64,000 bases of DNA from Streptomyces sp. CG4 (GTDB lineage Bacteria; Actinomycetota; Actinomycetes; Streptomycetales; Streptomycetaceae). The stretch lies in NCBI RefSeq assembly GCF_041080655.1, contig NZ_CP163525.1:7998001-8062000 (forward strand), given 5' to 3'. Below the pieces are notes generated by a model. It saw only the letters and a list, made by a program, of their open reading frames with translations. It had not been told where the DNA came from and searched no databases. The position numbers were made by a program, and so were the translations under genes. Below, piece after piece: positions 1-9,575 of this stretch; the stretch's first letter is position 1, and every line of letters begins with the position of its first letter.

Positions 1-2
1 CG

Positions 3-1166
3 GGTGCCCTGCGCGCGGCCGGCCTGGACGGGCTGTTCCGCAGCGTGGGCCGCGAGTATCCGGACCTGCTCGCCCGGGTTGTCGCCGTGGCCGACACCGC
101 CCCGGCGGCCGTGGCCGACGCCGTACTCGCCGAGCTGCGCGCCCCCGAACCCGCCCCCGATCTCGCAGCCGCACCCGATCCCGCCCCCGTGGTCCTGCGG
201 ACGGCGGCCGGGGCCCGGCACCGGCTGGAGCTGGTGCCCGCACCGCTCGGCCCGCTCGCCGCCACCGGTGCCGGACCGGCCGGGCCCGGCGCCGCCGAGG
301 CGGCCGCGCTCGGCCTCGACCGGGACTCCGTCGTGCTGCTGGTCGGCGGCGCCCGGGGCATCACCGCGAGGTTCGCGGCCACGCTGGCCGGCGCCTGCGG
401 ATGCCGCATCGAGCTGCTCGGCCGTACCCCCGCCCCGACCGCCCCCGAGGACCCGCGCTCCGCCGCCGCCCGCACCCCCGTGGAACTGCGCGCGGCGCTC
501 GCCGCCGGGCCCGGTGCGCCCCGGCCCGCCGAGATCAACCGGGCCGCCGAACTGATCCTCGCCCAACGGGAGATCACCACGACCCTCGCGGAACTCGACG
601 CACTCGGCAGCGCGGCCCGCTACCGCGCGGTGGACTTCCGCGACCGGGACGCCGTGCTGCAGGCGGTCAAGGAGATCCACGCCGACCACGGCCGCCTCGA
701 CGGAGTCGTCTTCGCCGCCGGGGTGATCGAGGACCGGCTGATCGCCGACAAGACCCCCGAGTCCTTCCAGCGGGTCTACGGCACGAAGACGGCCGGGGCC
801 GGTGCGCTGTTCGCCGCGCTGGACGACCTGCCCGGCACGCCCGCGTTCACCGTGCTGTTCGGCAGCATCGCCGCCGTCCTCGGCAACCGCGGCCAGGCCG
901 ACTACGCCGCCGCCAACGACGCCCTCGAAACCCTCGGCGCCGACTGGGCTGCCCGCGCGGGCGCCCGCGCGCTGACCGTCCACTGGGGCCCCTGGGCGTC
1001 GTCCGGCCCACACAGCGGCATGGTCGGCGCGGAACTCGGCCGCGAGTACGCCCGGCGCGGCATCGCGCTGATCGACCCGGACGAGGGCACCGCGGCCCTG
1101 CTCCGGGAACTCGCCTGGGGCGAACCGTCGGCCCGGGCCGTCGTCTACACCGCGTCGGGCTGGTGA
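3..1166 (+). CDS. Polyketide/PUFA synthase-like protein, C-terminal ketoreductase part (5' truncated by window)
   Basis: The reading frame is open to the window edge, so the first Met inside it is not the real start; this is the C-terminal end of a larger protein. A Rossmann-type ketoreductase domain fills about residues 110-385 of the visible part. It has a glycine-rich VGGARGI nucleotide motif, the FGSIAAVLGNRGQADYAAAN segment with catalytic Ser, Tyr and Asn, and an upstream Lys in IADKTPESF, so ketoreduction is probably active. The arrangement resembles the C-terminus of PfaA-like or heterocyst-glycolipid-type iterative synthases (KS-AT-ACP-KR), but the upstream domains are inferred, not seen. 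The stop lies one base before the next gene, indicating one operon and a shared assembly line. Confidence 0.85.
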   Translation, partial: GALRAAGLDGLFRSVGREYPDLLARVVAVADTAPAAVADAVLAELRAPEPAPDLAAAPDPAPVVLRTAAGARHRLELVPAPLGPLAATGAGPAGPGAAEAAALGLDRDSVVLLVGGARGITARFAATLAGACGCRIELLGRTPAPTAPEDPRSAAARTPVELRAALAAGPGAPRPAEINRAAELILAQREITTTLAELDALGSAARYRAVDFRDRDAVLQAVKEIHADHGRLDGVVFAAGVIEDRLIADKTPESFQRVYGTKTAGAGALFAALDDLPGTPAFTVLFGSIAAVLGNRGQADYAAANDALETLGADWAARAGARALTVHWGPWASSGPHSGMVGAELGREYARRGIALIDPDEGTAALLRELAWGEPSARAVVYTASGW

Positions 1167-1167
1167 C

Positions 1168-4100
1168 ATGACGGCACGTCACACCCCGGTCGCCATCGTC
1201 GGGATGGCGGTACTGCTGCCCGGCGCCCTCGGCCTCGACGCCTACTGGCGCAACCTGCGCGACGGCGTCGACGCGATCCGCGACGTCCCCGCGGACCGCT
1301 GGGACGCCGACTACTACCGGCCCGGCTCGGCCGCCGGGCCCGCCGCCCCCGACCAGGTGTACTGCCGGCGCGGCGGCTTCGTGGACGGCCTGGCCGAGGT
1401 GGACGTCACCCGGTACGGCATCATGCCCGCCTCGGTGCCCGGCACCGAGCCCGACCAGCTGATCGCCCTCGACGTGGCCGCCGCCGCGCTCGCCGACGCG
1501 GGCGGCGCGGAACGGCTGCCCGCCCGGGACCGGATCGGCGTGGCCCTGGGGCGCGGCGGCTATCTCACCCCGGGCCTGGTCCGCCTCGACCAGCGGGTGC
1601 GTACGGCCGGACAGCTGACCCGCACCTTGGGCGAGTTGCTGCCCGACCTCTCCGCTACCCAACTCGCCCGCATCCGCGCCGCGTTCAGCGAACGGCTCGG
1701 CCCCGACAGCCCCGAGTCCGCGATCGGCCTGGTCCCCAACCTCGCCGCCTCCCGCATCGCCAACCGGCTCGACCTGCGCGGCCCCGCCTACACCGTGGAC
1801 GCGGCCTGCGCCTCCTCCCTGGTCGCCGTGGACCAGGCGGTCACCGAACTCACCACCGGCCGCTGCGACCTGATGCTGGCCGGGGGAGTGCACCACTGCC
1901 ATGACATCACTCTCTGGAGCGTCTTCGCCCAGTTGCGCGCCCTGTCCCCGACCGAGCGCATCCGCCCCTTCCACCGCGACGCCGACGGCATCCTCATCGG
2001 CGAGGGCACGGGCGTCGTCGTCCTGAAGCGGCTCACGGACGCCGAACGCGACGGCGACCGCGTGTACGCGGTGATCCGGGGTACCGGCGTCGCCAGCGAC
2101 GGCCGTACGGCGGGGCTTGCCGCCCCCGACCCCGACGGACAGACCAGGGCCGTACGGCAGGCCTGGCTGGCCGCCGGACTCGACCCCGCCGCACCGGACT
2201 CCCTCGGCCTGCTGGAGGCCCACGGCACCGCCACCCCCGCCGGTGACGCCGCCGAACTCACCACACTGGCCGAGGTGTTCGGGCCCGCCGCTGGGGGCGA
2301 CCTCCGTCCGGTCCTCGGCTCGGTGAAGTCGATGATCGGCCACACCATGCCGGCCGCCGGGGTCGCCGGCCTGGTCAAGGCTGCCCTCGCCCTGCATCAC
2401 GGCACCCTGCTGCCCACCCTCCACTGCGAGGACCCGCACCCGGCGCTGACCGCCACCCGCTTCCGCACACTGGACCTGGCCCGCCCCTGGGAGACCGACG
2501 CCCGGCAACCGGTCCGCCGGGCCGCCGTGAACGCCTTCGGATTCGGCGGGATCAACGCGCATGTGGTGCTGGAGGAGGCGCCGGGTGCTCGCGCGATGCC
2601 CCGTACGCACTCTGTGCCCGCGTCCCTGCTGGAGCCCGGGGCGACGCCCGTGTCTGCGCCGGCACTCACCCCTGCGCCCGCCCTCGGCCCCGCTCCCGCT
2701 GCCGCTTCGGCTTCTGCTCCCGGTTCGGCTTCCGCTTCCGCGCAGGTCACCGAGCCCGAGCGGATCCTGCTGCTCGCCGCCGGCAGTGTGGCCGAGCTCG
2801 CCGCCCTCCTCGACTCCGACGACTCCGCAATATCGGCCGTGTCGGCCGTGTCGGCCGTGGGGCTCGACCCCGCGCAGCCGCCCGTCGACGCCGGTCCCGT
2901 CCGGCTCGGGATCGTCGCTCCGACCGCCAAGCGTCTCGCCCTGGCGCGTCGTGCGGTCGCCAAGGGCCGTGCCTGGCAGGGGCGCGGTGATGTGTGGTTC
3001 CGGCCGGGCCCGCTGCTCGGCCGGGCCGGTGGCGGGCTGGCCTTCGTCTTCCCCGGCCTGGAGGGCGACTTCACGCCCCGCACCGACGACATCGCCGCGC
3101 ACTTCGGCCTCACCCCGCCGCCGGGCACGGACGTCCGGGTCGGTGACGTCGGGCGGCACGGTTTCGGAGTCGTCGGGGTGGGCCGTCTGCTGGACCGGGC
3201 GCTGCGCCGTATGGGCGTCGTACCGGACGCGGTCGCCGGGCACAGCGTCGGGGAGTGGACGGCCATGGCGGCGGCCGGGCTGTACGCGCCGGACCAAGTG
3301 GACGCGTTCATGGCCGAGTTCGACCCGGACGCGGTAACTGTCCCCGGTCTCGCCTTCGCCGCCCTCGGCACCTCCGCCGCACAGGTCCGCGCCGCGCTCG
3401 CCGAGTCCTGGGCGGACTCCGGGATCGTGCTCTCCCACGACAACGCGCCGCGCCAGTCCATGGTCTGCGGACCCGGCACGGTGGTCGAGGAGTTCGTACG
3501 GGCCCTGCGCGCACAGGGGGTGATCTGCCAGGTACTGCCCTTCCGGTCCGGTTTCCACACGCCGATGCTGGAGCCGTACCTTGCGCCCATCAGGGAGGCC
3601 GCCGAACGCTTCCGGCTGCACCCGCCGACCGTGCCGGTGTGGTCGGGGACGACCGCGGCGCCCTTCCCGCAGGCCGAGTCGGCGGTACGCGCGCTGTTCT
3701 TGCGGCACCTACTGGAACCGGTCCGCTTCCGCGAGCTGACCGAGGCCCTCTACGACGCCGGGCACCGCGTCTTCGTCCAGGCGGGCCCCGGCCGGCTCAC
3801 CTCCCTGATCGACGACACCCTCGGCGACCGCGACCACCTGACCGTCGCCGCCAACGCCCCCGAGCGCACCGGCATGTCCCAACTACGCCGTGTGGCAACG
3901 GCGTTGTGGACCGCCGGAGCGTCGACAGTCCCCGCACTGCCACCCCGTACCGCAGCGCCCGCACTGCCGCCTCGTACCGCCGTGCCCGAGCGGGCCCACC
4001 GCCGCCGCCCGCCCGTCCGTCTCGACCTCGGTGGCGCCCTCGTCTCACTGGAGGGACCGACCCTCGACGCGCTCCGCGCAGAACTGCGCCCGACATCACC

Positions 4101-6081
4101 GGCTGAGCCCGCGGTGCCCCCACCCCACCCGGACAGCCCCGGCCCCGGTGGGCCGACCGGTCCGAGACTCGGCGAACCGGCCGGTCTGGGCCTGGGCGAA
4201 CTGGACGGCCTGACCGCGCGCTACCCGCTCGCCGCCGAATTGACCGCCCTGCTGCGGGACACCGCCGACACGGCGGCGCGGCTGATCACCGCAGGCCACC
4301 GCCGCACCCCACCAACCGCCGCACCCACCCCCGCCGGGCCCGCCCATGCCGCTCCGACTCTCGCCGGGCCCACTCACCCCGCACGCACCTCCGCCGGGCC
4401 CGCCCATGCCGCACCGTCTCTCGCCGGACCCACTCGCCCCGCGCCCACCCCCGCCGGGCCCACCCCCGCCGCCCCGCCCCCGACCGCCACCACCGTCCAC
4501 GTCTCCCCCCGCACCATGCCCCACCTCCTGGACCACTGCTTCTTCCCGCAACGCCCCGGCTGGCCGGACGTGGAGGACCGTTGGCCGGTGGTGCCGGCCA
4601 CCACGATCGTCCGGTACCTGATGGACGCGGCGGAGGCGGCAACCCCCGGACTGCGGGCGGTCGCCGTGCACGAGGCCCGTTTCGAGCGCTGGCTCACCGC
4701 CACGCCCCCCGTCGACGTACCGGTCACCGTCACCCCGGACCCGGGCCGCCCGGACCGTGTCACCGTCGCCTTCGGCCCCACGGCTCGCGCCACGGTCGAA
4801 CTCGCCCCGCACCACTCCGAACCGCCGCCGCCCGGCCCGCTCCCCGAAGGGCCCGAGCGTCGCCCCGAGCACACCGCCGCCCAGATCTACCGGGAGCGCT
4901 GGATGTTCCACGGCCCCGGATTCCAGGGCCTGACCGATCTCACCGCGCTCGGCGAGCGGCACATCCGGGGTGTGATCACCGCGCCCGCCGCGCCGGGCGC
5001 CCTGCTGGACAACGTGGGCCAGCTCCTCGGCTACTGGATCATGGCGACCCGCAGCGAACGGACCGTCGTCTTCCCCGTGCGGATGCGGCACATGCGGTTC
5101 CACGGGCCCCACCCGGCCCCCGGCACCGAGGTCGCCTGCGTGCTGCGGATCACCTCCCTCACCGACACTGTCCTGGAAGCCGACGCGGAACTCAGCGTCG
5201 GCGGCCGGGTGTGGGCCGTGATCGACGGCTGGCAGGACCGCCGCTTCGACAACGACCCGACCACCCGGCCCGTCGAACGCTTCCCCGAGCGCCACACCCT
5301 GTCCCAGGCCATGCCCGGGACCTGGGCACTGGTGCACGAGCGCTGGCCGGACCTCGCCTCCCGCGAGCTGATCATGCGCAACTCGCTCGGCGGCACCGAA
5401 CGGGCCGAGTACGCCGCACGCCCACCGCGCGGCCGCCGGCAGTGGCTGCTCGGCCGCATCGCGGTCAAGGACGCCGTACGGCAGTGGCTGTGGCAGCACG
5501 GCGAGGGTCCCGTCTTCCCGGCCGAACTCCGCGTCCACAACGACGAGTCGGGCCGCCCCTACGTCACCGGCGTACACGGCCGCGCCCTGCCCCCGCTGGA
5601 CGTCTCGCTCGCCCACCGCGCCGAGGCGGCCGTGGCGATCGTCCGGCCGCACACCCCGCAGCCCGGCCCCGGCATCGACATCGAAGAGGTCACCGAGCGC
5701 GACCCGGCCACCCTCGCCACCGCGCTCGGCCCGGCCGAACTGCGCCTGCTGCACGCCCGGTCGGCGGACGGCACCGGCACGGAGGCCGAGTGGTTCACCC
5801 GGTTCTGGGCCGCGAAGGAGGCGGTCGCCAAGGCCGAGGGCGTCGGATTCGGCGGCCGGCCACGGGACTTCGCGGTGCTGGAGACCACCCCGGACGGCAG
5901 CCGGCTGCTGGTCTCCGGCCGCCTGGAACCCGTCTACACCGTGCACTGCGCGCCGGTGACCAACCCGCCCGCCCTGCCGGAGCGCGCCTACGTCGTGGCA
6001 TGGACGACCGGCCCCGGAGCCGGCGACGGACCAGCCGACGACCCACACCCCCACGAAGCAGCCGAGGAGTCCCCCCGATGA
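1168..6081 (+). CDS. Iterative polyketide synthase KS-AT-DH with C-terminal phosphopantetheinyl transferase
   Basis: A 1637-residue multidomain synthase. An N-terminal ketosynthase (about 1-465) has the catalytic triad C214 (DAACASS), H352 (EAHGT) and H392. An acyltransferase (about 620-880) has the GHSVGEW nucleophile S693 and FHTPML H797. A proline/alanine-rich linker (about 935-1110) follows. A double hot-dog dehydratase (about 1115-1400) has H1123 and D1281 as likely catalytic residues. The C-terminus is an Sfp-type phosphopantetheinyl transferase (about 1420-1600) with GIDIEE (D1504, E1506) and WAAKEA (K1550). The synthase could therefore prime its own carrier protein, and the next gene, overlapping by ATGA, encodes one. 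Family: PUFA-synthase/hglE-like iterative systems. The product is unknown; neighbours suggest a glycosylated, methylated lipid. Confidence 0.9.
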   Translation: MTARHTPVAIVGMAVLLPGALGLDAYWRNLRDGVDAIRDVPADRWDADYYRPGSAAGPAAPDQVYCRRGGFVDGLAEVDVTRYGIMPASVPGTEPDQLIALDVAAAALADAGGAERLPARDRIGVALGRGGYLTPGLVRLDQRVRTAGQLTRTLGELLPDLSATQLARIRAAFSERLGPDSPESAIGLVPNLAASRIANRLDLRGPAYTVDAACASSLVAVDQAVTELTTGRCDLMLAGGVHHCHDITLWSVFAQLRALSPTERIRPFHRDADGILIGEGTGVVVLKRLTDAERDGDRVYAVIRGTGVASDGRTAGLAAPDPDGQTRAVRQAWLAAGLDPAAPDSLGLLEAHGTATPAGDAAELTTLAEVFGPAAGGDLRPVLGSVKSMIGHTMPAAGVAGLVKAALALHHGTLLPTLHCEDPHPALTATRFRTLDLARPWETDARQPVRRAAVNAFGFGGINAHVVLEEAPGARAMPRTHSVPASLLEPGATPVSAPALTPAPALGPAPAAASASAPGSASASAQVTEPERILLLAAGSVAELAALLDSDDSAISAVSAVSAVGLDPAQPPVDAGPVRLGIVAPTAKRLALARRAVAKGRAWQGRGDVWFRPGPLLGRAGGGLAFVFPGLEGDFTPRTDDIAAHFGLTPPPGTDVRVGDVGRHGFGVVGVGRLLDRALRRMGVVPDAVAGHSVGEWTAMAAAGLYAPDQVDAFMAEFDPDAVTVPGLAFAALGTSAAQVRAALAESWADSGIVLSHDNAPRQSMVCGPGTVVEEFVRALRAQGVICQVLPFRSGFHTPMLEPYLAPIREAAERFRLHPPTVPVWSGTTAAPFPQAESAVRALFLRHLLEPVRFRELTEALYDAGHRVFVQAGPGRLTSLIDDTLGDRDHLTVAANAPERTGMSQLRRVATALWTAGASTVPALPPRTAAPALPPRTAVPERAHRRRPPVRLDLGGALVSLEGPTLDALRAELRPTSPAEPAVPPPHPDSPGPGGPTGPRLGEPAGLGLGELDGLTARYPLAAELTALLRDTADTAARLITAGHRRTPPTAAPTPAGPAHAAPTLAGPTHPARTSAGPAHAAPSLAGPTRPAPTPAGPTPAAPPPTATTVHVSPRTMPHLLDHCFFPQRPGWPDVEDRWPVVPATTIVRYLMDAAEAATPGLRAVAVHEARFERWLTATPPVDVPVTVTPDPGRPDRVTVAFGPTARATVELAPHHSEPPPPGPLPEGPERRPEHTAAQIYRERWMFHGPGFQGLTDLTALGERHIRGVITAPAAPGALLDNVGQLLGYWIMATRSERTVVFPVRMRHMRFHGPHPAPGTEVACVLRITSLTDTVLEADAELSVGGRVWAVIDGWQDRRFDNDPTTRPVERFPERHTLSQAMPGTWALVHERWPDLASRELIMRNSLGGTERAEYAARPPRGRRQWLLGRIAVKDAVRQWLWQHGEGPVFPAELRVHNDESGRPYVTGVHGRALPPLDVSLAHRAEAAVAIVRPHTPQPGPGIDIEEVTERDPATLATALGPAELRLLHARSADGTGTEAEWFTRFWAAKEAVAKAEGVGFGGRPRDFAVLETTPDGSRLLVSGRLEPVYTVHCAPVTNPPALPERAYVVAWTTGPGAGDGPADDPHPHEAAEESPR
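4321..4480 (+). repeat. 60-bp tandem repeat (about 2.6 copies) in the synthase linker
   Basis: Three successive 60-base units (from 4321, 4381 and 4441) share the core CCGCCGGGCCCGCCCATGCC in the first two copies; the third is partial. They encode about 20-residue Ala/Gly/Pro/Thr-rich units between the AT and DH domains. A flexible linker that grows or shrinks by replication slippage is the simplest reading. Confidence 0.85.
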
Positions 6082-6398
6082 ACCCCACCCAGCCGGCCCC
6101 GGCGCAGCCCAGCGTGGACACCGTGCTCGCCGACGTCACCGGCATGCTCCGCACGGTGCTGGCGGAGTACGGCGACGACGACGTGCTGATCGGCATGTCC
6201 ACCACCTTCAACCGCGACCTGGAACTGGAGAGCATCGACCTCGTCACACTCGCCGGGCTGCTGGAGGAGCGGTACGGGCAGCGGGTCAACCTCGCCGAGT
6301 TCCTTGCCGGCATGGAGTTCGACGAGATCATCGGCCTGACGGTCGGCCGGCTCGTCGAGTACGTGGTGTGGAGCCTGAAGACCACCCAGGCGGGCTGA
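6078..6398 (+). CDS. Acyl carrier protein
   Basis: A 106-residue acidic carrier protein. The ATG overlaps the stop of the synthase (ATGA), indicating translational coupling. The phosphopantetheine site is S52 in DLELESIDLV, a variant of the usual DSL motif, followed by the helix LVTLAGLLEERYG. It is probably modified by the PPTase domain of the upstream synthase and carries the growing chain between KS, KR and DH domains. It is longer than minimal ACPs (about 80 residues) because of N-terminal and C-terminal extensions. Confidence 0.88.
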   Translation: MNPTQPAPAQPSVDTVLADVTGMLRTVLAEYGDDDVLIGMSTTFNRDLELESIDLVTLAGLLEERYGQRVNLAEFLAGMEFDEIIGLTVGRLVEYVVWSLKTTQAG

Positions 6399-6401
6399 GC
6401 C

Positions 6402-7202
6402 ATGGCGATGGTCGACGCCGGCGGCATCCGGCTGCACGTCCAGCGCACGGGCCCGGCCGACGGCCGCGTCCCGCACGCCACGGTCGTCCTGGTGCACGGG
6501 CTGCTCACCGACAGCCTGGCCAGCTACTACTTCACGGTCGCGCCCGCCTTCGCCGCGGCCGGACTCGACGTCGTCATGTACGACCTGCGCGGGCACGGCC
6601 GCAGTGAACGCCCGTCGCGGGGCTACACCCTCGACCAGAACATCGACGACCTGGAGGCGCTCCTCGACCGGCTGGCGGTCACCGGGCCCGTGCACCTCGT
6701 CGGCAACTCCTACGGCGGCACGATCGCCTTCGGTTTCGCCGCCCGCCATCCGGAGCGCACGGCCACGCTGACGCTGATCGAGTCCGAACCCGCGACCGCC
6801 GCCTGGGCGGCGAAGCTCGGCGGCATCCTCGACCGGGTCATGACCCAACTCGCCCACAACGAGCCCGACGCCCTCGCCTGGATCATCGCGCACCGCGGCC
6901 ACAACACCGCCCGGCTGGCCAAGGGCGCGGCCCGGCTCGCCCGCGAGACCACCCTCGGCCGGGACATCCCCGCCAGCCGGGTGCTGACCGAGGACGCGAT
7001 CAGGGCCGTACGCTGCCCGGTCCTCGGCGTCTACGGCGGCGAGTCGGACCTCGCGGACCTGGTGCCGCTGAAGCGGGCGCTGCTGGCGGACTACCGGGCG
7101 GTCGTACTGCCCGGGCACGAGCACTCGGTGCTGGTGGAGGCGCCGGCCGTCGTCGGCGGCCACATCCTGGATCTGATCGGCGCCGGGGCGGGGGTCGGAT
7201 GA
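6402..7202 (+). CDS. Alpha/beta hydrolase (possible chain-release or editing thioesterase)
   Basis: A 266-residue alpha/beta hydrolase with the oxyanion segment VLVHGLL, nucleophile elbow GNSYGG (S103), an acid candidate in VYGGESD and a C-terminal His in LPGHEHS. It starts three bases after the ACP stop and its own stop overlaps the next start, so it is co-translated with the assembly line. Release or hydrolytic editing of ACP-bound chains is inferred from this position; the family alone does not fix the substrate. A nearby second ATG (6408) is an alternative start. Confidence 0.82.
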   Translation: MAMVDAGGIRLHVQRTGPADGRVPHATVVLVHGLLTDSLASYYFTVAPAFAAAGLDVVMYDLRGHGRSERPSRGYTLDQNIDDLEALLDRLAVTGPVHLVGNSYGGTIAFGFAARHPERTATLTLIESEPATAAWAAKLGGILDRVMTQLAHNEPDALAWIIAHRGHNTARLAKGAARLARETTLGRDIPASRVLTEDAIRAVRCPVLGVYGGESDLADLVPLKRALLADYRAVVLPGHEHSVLVEAPAVVGGHILDLIGAGAGVG

Positions 7203-8398
7203 GCGCCTTCCTCTTCGTGGTGCCGCCGCTGACCGGGCATGTCAACCCGGCCGTCGGCGTCGCCGCCCGGCTGGCCGCGCGCGGCCACCGGGTGGCCTGG
7301 GCCTGCGCGGACCCGGCCCTGGTGCGCCGGCTCGCGGGCGCGGACGCCGAGGTGTTCGGCTGCGCGGGTCCGGTGCCGGGCGCCGAGGGTGTCGTACGAC
7401 CGCCGGACCTGCGGGGCGCGGAGGCGCTGAAGTTCCTCTGGGAGTGGTACTTGCTGCCGCTCGCCGACGCCATGGCACCGGGCGTCCGCACAGCGGCCGA
7501 GACATTCCGCCCGGACGTGGTCGTGGCCGACCAGCAGGCCTTCGCCGGCGCCCTGGTGGCCGAGCGGCTCGGGCTGCCGTGGGCCACGTCCGCGACCACC
7601 TCCGCCGAGTTCACGGGCGCGTACGACGGCCTGCCCAAGGTCGCCGAGTGGCTGCGGGGGAGCCTCGCCGCACTGCGGACCCGGATCGGTACCCCGTCCG
7701 GCACCGTCGACCCGCGCTTCTCGCCGCATCTCCTGCTGATCTTCAGCACACCCGAACTCATCGGCCCCCAGGCCCCGTTGGCACCGCACATCCACTACGT
7801 CGGCCCTTCCCTCGCCGACCGCCCGGACGGCCCCGGCTTCCCCTGGGAACGACTGGACCGGGGCCGGGCGAAGGTCCTGGTGACCCTGGGCACGGCGAAC
7901 GCCGACGCGGGCGGCCGGTTCCTCGCCGAGTGCCGCACCGCCCTGCGCGAGCGCGCCGACCGGGTGCAGGGGGTGATCGCCGACCCCGGGGGCCTCCTCG
8001 CCGTGCCGCCCGGCGACAAGGACGTCCTGGTCCTCCCGTCGGTGCCCCAACTCCCGCTGCTGGAAAGGGCGGACGCGGTCATCTGCCATGCCGGGCACAA
8101 CACCGTGTGCGAGGCGCTGTGGCACGGCGTCCCGCTCGTCGTCGCGCCCATCCGCGACGACCAGCCGGTGGTGGCCGGACAGGTCGTGGACGCGGGCGCC
8201 GGCGTCCGGGTCCGCTTCGGCCGGGCCCGGGCGGCCCAGCTGGGCGCGGCCCTCGACACCGTCCTCACCGACCCCGCCCATCGGGCCGCCGCCGCCCGGA
8301 TCCGCTCCGCGTTCCGCGCGGCGGGCGGCGCCCGGGCCGCGGCGGCGCACCTCGAACACCTCGCAGACCTGGCAGACCTCGCAGCGGAGAGCCGATGA
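7199..8398 (+). CDS. GT1-family UDP/NDP-glycosyltransferase (MGT type)
   Basis: A 399-residue GT-B glycosyltransferase. The N-terminal acceptor half begins with FLFVVPPLTGHVNP, typical of macrolide/antibiotic glycosyltransferases. The C-terminal donor half has VLVTLGT and the nucleotide-sugar signature HAGHNTVCEALWHGVPLVV followed by DDQPVVA. It overlaps both neighbours by ATGA, placing it inside the biosynthetic operon. It most likely transfers a sugar onto the lipid or polyketide product; donor and acceptor cannot be read from sequence. Confidence 0.88.
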   Translation: MSAFLFVVPPLTGHVNPAVGVAARLAARGHRVAWACADPALVRRLAGADAEVFGCAGPVPGAEGVVRPPDLRGAEALKFLWEWYLLPLADAMAPGVRTAAETFRPDVVVADQQAFAGALVAERLGLPWATSATTSAEFTGAYDGLPKVAEWLRGSLAALRTRIGTPSGTVDPRFSPHLLLIFSTPELIGPQAPLAPHIHYVGPSLADRPDGPGFPWERLDRGRAKVLVTLGTANADAGGRFLAECRTALRERADRVQGVIADPGGLLAVPPGDKDVLVLPSVPQLPLLERADAVICHAGHNTVCEALWHGVPLVVAPIRDDQPVVAGQVVDAGAGVRVRFGRARAAQLGAALDTVLTDPAHRAAAARIRSAFRAAGGARAAAAHLEHLADLADLAAESR

Positions 8399-9519
8399 GC
8401 GACGACCACAGTGGCAAGAGCGAGAAGACCGACCACGGTGACGAGAGCGAGAAGACCGACCACAGTGACAAGGCGGCGCGCATCGCCGCCCTGCGCCCCG
8501 CCTACCAGGCCGACCTGGCCACCGGCACGGACCGTTTCCTCGCCGCCCCCCGCCCCGACTGCCCCTGGTGCGGCTCGGCCCGGCTCGCCACCCGCCTGCG
8601 CACCACGGACCTGCTCCAGCACAAGCCCGGTCGCTTCGCCCTCGACCACTGCGCCGACTGCGGCCACACCTTCCAGAACCCCCAACTGACCGAGGAAGGG
8701 CTGGAGTTCTACTACCGGGACTTCTACGACGGCCTCGGCGAGCAGCGGATGAGCGGCACCTTCGGCGGCCGCGCGGCCATGTACCGGGCCCGCACCGAGG
8801 CGATGCTGCCGCACGACCCCACCCCGAAGACCTGGCTGGACGTCGGCACCGGCCACGGCCACTTCTGCGCGACCGCCCGCGCCGTCCTGCCCGGCACCTC
8901 CTTCGACGGGCTCGACTTCACCGACGGTGTCGAACTCGCCGCCCGCGAGGGCCGCGTGGACCACGCCTACCGCGGCGCCTTCCCGGCTCTCGCCCCCGAA
9001 CTCGCCGCGCGTTACGACGTGGTGAGCATGTTCCACTACCTGGAGCACAGCACCGACCCGGACCGCGAACTCCGCGCCGCCCACGCGGCCGTACGCCCCG
9101 GCGGGCACCTCCTCATCGAGGTGCCGGACCCGGAGAGCCGTTACGCCCGGCTGCTCGGCCGCTGGTGGCTGCCCTGGCTCCAGCCGCAGCATCTGCACTT
9201 CATGCCGGTCGCCAATCTCCGGCGGCGGTTGACCGAGCTGGGCTTCACGGTGGTCGCCGAGCAGCATGCCGAGGCGCACGACCCGGTCGACCTGCTCGCC
9301 GCCGTCTGGCTGGCCCTCGACCACGCCGCCCCGCGCGAGGACGCCCCCTGGCTGCCCGAGCCGCCCGGCACCCTGCGGCGTGCCACGCGCACCGCGCTCC
9401 TTCTCGCGGGCGTGCCCGCGCTCATCGCGGCGACACTCCTCGACCGTTTCGCGGTGCGCCCCCTGTCCCACCGCCTCGGCCTGTCCAACGCATACCGCCT
9501 GGTGGCCCGCCGGGAGTGA
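8395..9519 (+). CDS. Zinc-ribbon class I SAM-dependent methyltransferase
   Basis: A 374-residue protein. After a charged N-terminus containing two 9-residue repeats (SEKTDH core, 27-bp period) comes a zinc ribbon with C56/C59 and C86/C89. The Rossmann methyltransferase fold carries motif I LDVGTGHGHF, an acidic DGLDF strand and a later HYLEH segment. A C-terminal hydrophobic stretch (about 335-355) may anchor it at the membrane. It overlaps the glycosyltransferase stop, so it is the last gene of the operon. Zinc-ribbon methyltransferases of this type often act on sugars or polyketides; which one applies here is not known. Confidence 0.82.
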   Translation: MSDDHSGKSEKTDHGDESEKTDHSDKAARIAALRPAYQADLATGTDRFLAAPRPDCPWCGSARLATRLRTTDLLQHKPGRFALDHCADCGHTFQNPQLTEEGLEFYYRDFYDGLGEQRMSGTFGGRAAMYRARTEAMLPHDPTPKTWLDVGTGHGHFCATARAVLPGTSFDGLDFTDGVELAAREGRVDHAYRGAFPALAPELAARYDVVSMFHYLEHSTDPDRELRAAHAAVRPGGHLLIEVPDPESRYARLLGRWWLPWLQPQHLHFMPVANLRRRLTELGFTVVAEQHAEAHDPVDLLAAVWLALDHAAPREDAPWLPEPPGTLRRATRTALLLAGVPALIAATLLDRFAVRPLSHRLGLSNAYRLVARRE

Positions 9520-9523
9520 GCGG

Positions 9524-9575
9524 GGCTCGCAGCACCTCGGAGGCTCGCAGCACCTCGGTGGCTCACAGCACCTTC
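9524..9575 (+). repeat. 18-bp tandem repeat at convergent gene ends
   Basis: Three tandem copies of an 18-base unit (GGCTCGCAGCACCTCGGA, the third diverged) bridge the end of the methyltransferase gene and the last codons of the convergent membrane-protein gene. The third copy supplies that gene's stop codon. No terminator hairpin was found here. Confidence 0.8.

Noticed and set aside
847..3708. Very long minus-strand frames opposite the synthase
   Set aside because: They are antisense shadows rich in Gly/Arg with no domain pattern, typical of high-GC coding DNA.
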